Assembly (NCBI GenBank): GCA_007123625.1
Contig: SKKS01000215.1
Span: 1 to 10,994 of the forward strand
DNA from: Paracoccaceae bacterium
GTDB lineage: Bacteria; Pseudomonadota; Alphaproteobacteria; Rhodobacterales; Rhodobacteraceae
Length of the DNA stretch: 10,994 bases
Direction: 5' to 3'
The translations under genes were made by a program, and so were the position numbers. Positions 6,863-10,994 of this stretch are shown one piece after another. Every line of letters begins with the position of its first letter. Positions within the stretch are counted from its first letter, which is position 1. The notes under the pieces are model-generated. The model did no database searches. It saw nothing but the letters and a program-made list of their open reading frames with translations, and was not told the DNA's origin.

Positions 6863-6981
6863 ACACCGAAGACGCGCGGCGGATATCGTTTCGGGCGCGC
6901 AAAATCACTGGCCGCGCGGGTCGGACGCAGGCTATGACGTCAGGGACCCGCCCCTCCCCGTTCCGAACACGAGCTTGCCCC

Positions 6982-8283
6982 ATGCCCGACCTGCTGCTTG
7001 GCCAGACCCTGCGCTATACCGGCGATCCGTTTCTCGAAGGGCCCGGCGCCGCGCACCACGAGCGCCGTGGCGCGGTGCTGGTCGAAGGCGGGCGCATTGT
7101 CGCCACCGGCCCGGCGGACCAGCTGCGGGCCGCACATCCACAGGCGCGGGTACATGACTACGGACAGGCGCTGATCTGCGCGGGGTTCATCGACGCGCAT
7201 GTGCATTATCCGCAGACGGCGATCATCGCATCCTGGGGCAAGCGGCTGATCGACTGGCTTAACGCCTATACCTTTCCCGAGGAAATGCGACTGGCCGATC
7301 CCGTATATGCCCGTACCATCGCCGCGCGTTATTTCGATCTGGCACTGGCACACGGCACCACCACCGCGTGCAGCTTCGCCACCATCCACCCCGCCAGCGT
7401 GGACGCCTTTTTCACAGAGGCGCAGGCACGCGGGTTGCGGGCGCTGACCGGCAAGACCTGCATGGACCGCAACGCTCCCGCAGGGTTGCGCGACACGGCG
7501 CAAGCGGCCTACGATGACAGTGCCGCCTTGCTGGCGCGCTGGCACGGGGTGGACCGGTTGGGCTATGTCATCACGCCCCGCTTCGCGCCCACGTCCACGC
7601 CTGCGCAGCTTGACGCGATGGGTGCGCTTTGGGCGGCGCACCCGGATTGCCTGATGCAGACGCACCTGAGCGAACAGACCGAGGAAATCGCCTGGGTCCG
7701 CGACCTGTTCCCGCAGGCACGCGATTATCTGGACGTGTATGAAAGCTTCGGCCTGCTGGGTGCACGCGGGCTCTACGGCCATGCGATCCATCTGACGACG
7801 CGCGAGCGCGCGCGGTTGCACGCGGTCGGCGCCGGGCTGGTGCATTGCCCGACCTCGAACACCTTCATCGGCTCGGGGTTGTTCGATATGGACGGGCTCA
7901 GGGCCGAAGGGCAGATCGTCGGCTTGGCAACCGACACCGGCGGGGGCAGCAGCTTTTCCATGCTGCGCACCATGGCCGCCGCCTATGAGGTGGGGCAGTT
8001 GCGCGGGCGGGCATTGCATCCGGCGGAACTGATGTGGCTGGCCACATGCGGATCGGCCCGGGCGCTGCATCTGGACGACCGGATCGGCAACCTCGGGCTG
8101 GGGATGGAGGCCGATCTGGTCGTGCTGGACCTTGCCTCGACGCCAGCGATCGCGCAGGCGGCGGCACGGGCGGAAACGGTGTGGGAAGCGCTGTTTCCGA
8201 CAATCATGATGGGCGATGACCGCGCGATTGCCGGGGTCTGGGTCAACGGTGCGCCGTACCGTCCGGCGCCACAATCCACCTGA
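6982..8283 (+). CDS. guaD: Guanine deaminase
   Basis: Zn-dependent amidohydrolase converting guanine to xanthine and ammonia. 433 residues, against about 439 for E. coli GuaD. Metal and substrate motifs in order: GFIDAHVHYPQ (68-78) with H73 and H75; MDRNAP (161-166); ITPRFAPTSTP (197-207) with R200; QTHLSEQTEEI (226-236) with H228 and E231; GHAIHLT (266-272) with H267; HCPTSNTFIGSG (288-299); and LATDTGGGSSF (315-325) with the metal aspartate D318. The TPRFAPTS and MDRNAP strings are diagnostic of GuaD within the superfamily. The start at 6982 (MPDLLLG) is chosen by alignment; the ribosome site is poor (GAG about 8 nt upstream), and in-frame ATGs at 6802 and 6934 give non-homologous extensions. 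It is divergent from glcB and convergent with cmk. No xanthine dehydrogenase genes are visible here. Confidence 0.97.
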   Translation: MPDLLLGQTLRYTGDPFLEGPGAAHHERRGAVLVEGGRIVATGPADQLRAAHPQARVHDYGQALICAGFIDAHVHYPQTAIIASWGKRLIDWLNAYTFPEEMRLADPVYARTIAARYFDLALAHGTTTACSFATIHPASVDAFFTEAQARGLRALTGKTCMDRNAPAGLRDTAQAAYDDSAALLARWHGVDRLGYVITPRFAPTSTPAQLDAMGALWAAHPDCLMQTHLSEQTEEIAWVRDLFPQARDYLDVYESFGLLGARGLYGHAIHLTTRERARLHAVGAGLVHCPTSNTFIGSGLFDMDGLRAEGQIVGLATDTGGGSSFSMLRTMAAAYEVGQLRGRALHPAELMWLATCGSARALHLDDRIGNLGLGMEADLVVLDLASTPAIAQAAARAETVWEALFPTIMMGDDRAIAGVWVNGAPYRPAPQST

Positions 8284-8319
8284 CGTCACGCCGGGGCGCC
8301 CCGCCCCCCTGGCGACCAC

Positions 8320-8335
8320 TTGCCACGCATGGCAA
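8320..8335. repeat. Short hairpin in the guaD/cmk gap
   Basis: TTGCCA-CGCA-TGGCAA, six pairs with a 4-nt loop, 37 bp after the guaD stop. No T-run follows on the plus strand, so it is a weak terminator candidate at best. Confidence 0.35.
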
Positions 8336-8409
8336 AGGTGCGCAGGAAAACCCTTCCCGGCGCTGCACACCCCGCGCTTGCCCCTCGCCCATCGTCCGGG
8401 CGCGATGTC

Positions 8410-8460
8410 GCGCGCGCCAGCGCGCGCCTGGCCCAACCGGAGGAGGGCCGCGCAAGCGGC
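8410..8460. repeat. REP-like cluster of GC hairpins between guaD and cmk
   Basis: GCGCGCGC-CA-GCGCGCGC (8410-8427), then GGCCC (8430-8434) able to pair with GGGCC (8445-8449), or alternatively GCCGC-GCAA-GCGGC (8447-8460) with a GNRA-type loop. GACGGGCGGGAGG follows. The string of alternating palindromes with conserved-looking linkers resembles dispersed intergenic repeats of Rhodobacteraceae as I remember them. Copy number cannot be tested here. The rest of 8284-8526 shows no gene. Confidence 0.45.
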
Positions 8461-8526
8461 GTGACGACGGGCGGGAGGACCGGTCAGTCCACAGCCAGCC
8501 GCGGGCGGTTCAGGCGGGAACGTCAG

Positions 8527-9159
8527 TCACACCCTGCGCCCATCCACCGCGCGGTTGTCCGCCTCCAGTCGCGCCGCCACCAATGCCACGGCGCGGGCGA
8601 CAGCTGCATCGACCGTCAGGTCCGAGGTGTCCAGTTCCTCCGCGTCCTCGGCCGGGCGCAGGGGGGCGTCAGCCCGGCCGATGTCGCGCGCATCGCGGGC
8701 GCGCACCTGCTCCAGCACCACCTCGAAAGGCTCGGAAGCGCTGTCGCCGCCTGCTTCCAGCCAGCGTCGGCGGGCGCGGACCTCGGGCGCGGCAGTGACG
8801 AATATCTTCACTTCGGCCTCGGGGCAGATCACCGTCCCGATATCGCGCCCGTCCAGAACAGCGCCGCCGGAGCGGCGTGCAAAGTCCCGTTGAAACGCCA
8901 CCAGCGCGCGGCGCACTGCCGGGATCGTGGCCACTTGGCTGGCGGCCTCACCCGCCGCCAGGGTGCGCAGGTCGTCGCGGGCCAGATCCTCCTCGGACAG
9001 CGTTTCCGCCGCCGCAACGGGATCGCCTCCTTTTGCGCCCACCGCCCGGTAAAGCAGACCGGTATCAAGGTGGGCGAAACCGAAATGCGCGGCAAGCGCA
9101 CGCGAAATCGTGCCCTTTCCCGCGGCGGCGGGTCCATCTACGGCAATCGTGAATTCCAT
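8527..9159 (-). CDS. cmk: (d)CMP kinase
   Basis: Phosphorylates CMP and dCMP using ATP in pyrimidine nucleotide recycling. 210 residues, normal for alphaproteobacterial CMP kinases and slightly shorter than the E. coli enzyme. Motifs: P-loop GPAAAGKGT (9-17, K15), HLDTGLLYRAV (30-40) for nucleotide binding, VLDGRDIGT (101-109), and ARDARDIGRADAPL (154-167), the lid and conserved Arg/Asp region. Two consecutive ATGs occur (9160-9162 and 9157-9159). The second gives MEFTIAVDG, the family's usual start, and has GGAG 5 nt upstream; the first is served by AAGGA at 7 nt, so a 211-residue form is equally possible. It lies 236 bp downstream of aroA on the same strand, a common pairing. The usual downstream gene rpsA (ribosomal protein S1) is missing. 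Confidence 0.96.
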   Translation of the reverse strand: MEFTIAVDGPAAAGKGTISRALAAHFGFAHLDTGLLYRAVGAKGGDPVAAAETLSEEDLARDDLRTLAAGEAASQVATIPAVRRALVAFQRDFARRSGGAVLDGRDIGTVICPEAEVKIFVTAAPEVRARRRWLEAGGDSASEPFEVVLEQVRARDARDIGRADAPLRPAEDAEELDTSDLTVDAAVARAVALVAARLEADNRAVDGRRV

Positions 9160-9395
9160 CATCGCTCCATCCTTCCGTTTCGCCTTCTCCCGGCGCTGAC
9201 ATGCACAGGGACCGGCCCCTGCTCGGAGGAACCTCCACGCGGACGGGACGCTCCGTCGCAATGCAGCCCCGCGCCGGGCCCGTCTTTGCGGCGACAGGCA
9301 CCCCGGCAGTACACACCTCACAAACGCCCGTCCCTCAACCGCCTGTCCCTCAAGAACCATCCCGTCCTTTCGGGCTTGCCCTAATGGGCGTTCAC
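9160..9395 (-). other. aroA-cmk intergenic region, no gene seen
   Basis: 236 bp. It contains the tandem repeat at 9325-9354 and several GC inverted pairs, for example GACGGG (9242-9247) with CCCGTC (9280-9285). No clear terminator with a T-run is found on the minus strand, so read-through from aroA into cmk is plausible. An in-frame upstream extension of cmk is open through this region and into aroA, but it looks like high-GC noise. Confidence 0.5.
9325..9354. repeat. Two tandem copies of a 15-bp unit
   Basis: CGCCCGTCCCTCAAC (9325-9339) is followed directly by CGCCTGTCCCTCAAG (9340-9354), with two mismatches. On the minus strand each unit contains TTGAGGGAC. It could be a small slippage duplication or a paired binding site upstream of cmk. 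Confidence 0.6.
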
Positions 9396-10742
9396 TCAGT
9401 CTTCCCGCAGATCCGCCCCAAGGTCGCGCATCAACCCCTCGAACGCGGGAAACGAAGTGGCGATAGGGCCTGCGTCGTCCACCGCAACCGGCGCGCGCGC
9501 AACCAGCCCAAGGCACAGAAAGCTCATGGCGATCCTGTGGTCAAGGCGGCTTTGAACCGTTGCACCACCCGGCACGCCGTCGGCACCGCAGCCGTGGACG
9601 GTCAGGCTGTCCTCGCTCTCGGAAACCTGCACGCCGCAGGCTTCCAGCCCGCGCGCCATGGCGTCGATCCGGTCCGATTCCTTGACCCGCAACTCCTTGA
9701 TCCCGCGCATCACCGTTGCCCCTTGGGCGGTGGCGGCAAGCACCGCAAGCACCGGGTATTCGTCGATCATGCTCGCGGCGCGCTCGGGCGGCACCGCGAT
9801 GCCCCGCAGCGTGCCGGTGAAGCGCAGATGCAGGTCGGCCACCGGCTCGCCGCCCTCCTCGCGCAGGTTCTCGAAGGCGATATCGGCGCCCATGTCACGA
9901 AGGGTCAGGTACAGGCCGTTTCGGGTCGGGTTCTGGCTGACCCCGGGGATGCGGATGTCCGAGCCGGGCACCATCAGCGCCGCACAGGCCGGAAAGGCCG
10001 CCGACGAGGGATCGCGCGGCACCGCCACAGTCTGCGGGCGCAGTTCCGGGCGCCCGGTCAGCGTGATGACACGCCCCTCGGGGGTGTCGATGACGGTAAT
10101 CTCGGCGCCGAAGCCACGCAGCATCCGCTCGGTGTGGTCGCGGGTCGGCTCGGGCTCGATCACCACAGTCTGGCCCGGGGCGTTCAGCCCGGCCAGCAGC
10201 ACCGCCGATTTCACCTGCGCCGAAGCGACCGGCAGGGTATAGCGCACCGGCACCGGCTCTGCGGCGCCGATCACTGTCATCGGCAACCGCCCGCCCTGCC
10301 GCCCCCAGGCGCGCGTGCCGAACATGGTCAGCGGATCGGTCACGCGTCCCATCGGGCGCTTGTTGAGGCTTGCGTCCCCGGTGAAGGTCGCGGCAACCGG
10401 CGTGGTGGCCATCGCGCCCATGATCAGCCGCACCCCGGTGCCGGAATTGCCGCAATCGATCACATGGTCGGGTTCGGCAAACCCGCCCACGCCGACCCCG
10501 GCGACGGTCCACACACCCGGGCCGTGCCGGGTGACCGTTGCTCCGAAGGCCCGCATGGCGGCGGCGGTGTCCAGCACGTCCTGCCCTTCAAGAAGCCCCG
10601 CGATCCGCGTTTCCCCCACGGCCAGCGCCCCGAGTATGAGCGCGCGGTGGCTGATGGACTTGTCGCCAGGCACCGCGACAGTGCCGCGCAGCGGCCCGCT
10701 GCGCTGCGCGGTCATGGGCGTGACGGGACCATGTGCGGACAT
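9396..10742 (-). CDS. aroA: 3-phosphoshikimate 1-carboxyvinyltransferase (EPSP synthase), class II type
   Basis: Transfers the enolpyruvyl group of PEP to shikimate 3-phosphate, the sixth shikimate-pathway step. 448 residues. It resembles the Agrobacterium CP4-type class II enzyme along its whole length: GDKSISHR (26-33; K28, S29, R33), GLLEGQDV (49-56), DCGNSGTGVRL (96-106), GDASLNKRPMGRV (122-134), SAQVKSAVLLAGLN (174-187), PTRDHTERML (199-208), SMIDEYP (324-330, catalytic D327), LRVKESDRI (351-359, E355 and R358) and LDHRIAMSF (400-408, R403). The start at 10742 has AAAGGA 8 nt upstream; an internal ATG at 10715 is less likely. The position equivalent to CP4 Ala100 is Gly101 here. It lies upstream of cmk on the same strand. 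Confidence 0.98.
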   Translation of the reverse strand: MSAHGPVTPMTAQRSGPLRGTVAVPGDKSISHRALILGALAVGETRIAGLLEGQDVLDTAAAMRAFGATVTRHGPGVWTVAGVGVGGFAEPDHVIDCGNSGTGVRLIMGAMATTPVAATFTGDASLNKRPMGRVTDPLTMFGTRAWGRQGGRLPMTVIGAAEPVPVRYTLPVASAQVKSAVLLAGLNAPGQTVVIEPEPTRDHTERMLRGFGAEITVIDTPEGRVITLTGRPELRPQTVAVPRDPSSAAFPACAALMVPGSDIRIPGVSQNPTRNGLYLTLRDMGADIAFENLREEGGEPVADLHLRFTGTLRGIAVPPERAASMIDEYPVLAVLAATAQGATVMRGIKELRVKESDRIDAMARGLEACGVQVSESEDSLTVHGCGADGVPGGATVQSRLDHRIAMSFLCLGLVARAPVAVDDAGPIATSFPAFEGLMRDLGADLRED

Positions 10743-10994
10743 TGCCGGGTTCCTTTCTCGGCGGTGCCGCAAGGCGGCGACGGGGGGCTGCGGCGCGGCG
10801 CGCAGCGAAGGTCGCGGCACACCTGCGGGTTCGCCCGCCTGATAGCGCAGCCTGCAAGGCGCGTCCATAAGCGCCGGTCACCGGGCGCCATGCAAGAACG
10901 CAGCCAGCGGGAAAAAGGTCTGACCGGTTCTCCCGCCCCCTGGCCCCGCCGCAGGTTCCCTGCGACAGGTAAGGGGTTGGGCCGGGCCCGCGCG
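10743..10994. other. Region upstream of aroA, no gene seen
   Basis: 252 bp without a supportable coding region or tRNA. It should hold the aroA promoter: on the minus strand a TTGCAT about 18 nt before CTTATG is a weak candidate near 10862-10892, overlapping a near-palindrome GCGCCGGTCACCGGGCGC. A six-pair hairpin CGCAGG-TTC-CCTGCG lies at 10950-10964 with no T-run. The neighbouring gene lies beyond the right edge. Confidence 0.4.

Noticed and set aside
8292..8303. Palindrome CGGGGCGCCCCG after guaD as a terminator
   Set aside because: No loop of useful size and no T-run follows; probably a by-product of GC content.
6940..8436. 498-codon minus-strand open frame
   Set aside because: Fully antisense to guaD, which has every catalytic motif.
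9163..9516. N-terminal extension of cmk by up to 118 codons
   Set aside because: Overlaps the aroA 3' end, gives Arg-rich sequence unlike the family, and the normal CMP kinase start with a ribosome site lies at 9157-9162.
10950..10964. Hairpin CGCAGG-TTC-CCTGCG as a terminator of the next gene
   Set aside because: No T-run on either strand and the adjoining gene is outside the window, so no role can be supported.
1..10994. CRISPR array, tRNA, prophage or transposon content
   Set aside because: No regularly spaced repeats, no cloverleaf-like sequence and no integrase or transposase motifs were found on either strand.

Overview
This is a GC-rich chromosomal stretch from an alphaproteobacterium, most likely a member of the Rhodobacteraceae (Roseobacter/Paracoccus side). 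The inference rests on base composition, short intergenic gaps, an EPSP synthase very close to the class II CP4-like alphaproteobacterial enzymes, an alphaproteobacterial-type CMP kinase beside it, and a malate synthase G plus guanine deaminase pair. I see no phage, transposase, CRISPR, tRNA or rRNA. Most of the window is ordinary housekeeping and catabolic DNA. The interesting material is one poorly characterised gene pair and several intergenic structures.

Left block (1-3277, all minus strand, transcribed right to left): a class I glutamine amidotransferase of the PuuD/peptidase C26 type, then a 415-residue membrane-associated alpha/beta-hydrolase-like protein, then a cytochrome P450. The hydrolase stop and the P450 start overlap (ATGA), so those two look translationally coupled. 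The P450 runs off the left edge before its heme-cysteine loop. A plausible promoter with a 12-bp palindrome in its spacer precedes the amidotransferase.

Middle block (3408-6760): a divergent class I SAM-dependent methyltransferase on the plus strand, convergent by 11 bp with a GlcG/HbpS-family gene. Upstream of that gene on the minus strand is glcB (malate synthase G). A set of mutually exclusive GC hairpins ending in a T-run lies between glcB and the GlcG-like gene and looks like a terminator, possibly an attenuator. Inside glcB is a 44-bp AT-rich, rare-codon patch.

Divergent pair glcB / guaD (6761-6981 between them): guanine deaminase starts purine-ring salvage or catabolism, and purine breakdown can end in glyoxylate, the substrate of malate synthase G. 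The shared 221-bp region carries three stacked dyads, two of them built on the same GGTAT half-site, and these are good candidates for a common regulator.

Right block (8284-10994): guaD converges on cmk (CMP kinase), preceded on the minus strand by aroA (class II-type EPSP synthase). The usual partner rpsA is not found downstream of cmk. Instead there is a 243-bp gap with REP-like hairpins and then guaD, so this may be a rearrangement junction. The 252 bp upstream of aroA hold no gene that I can support.
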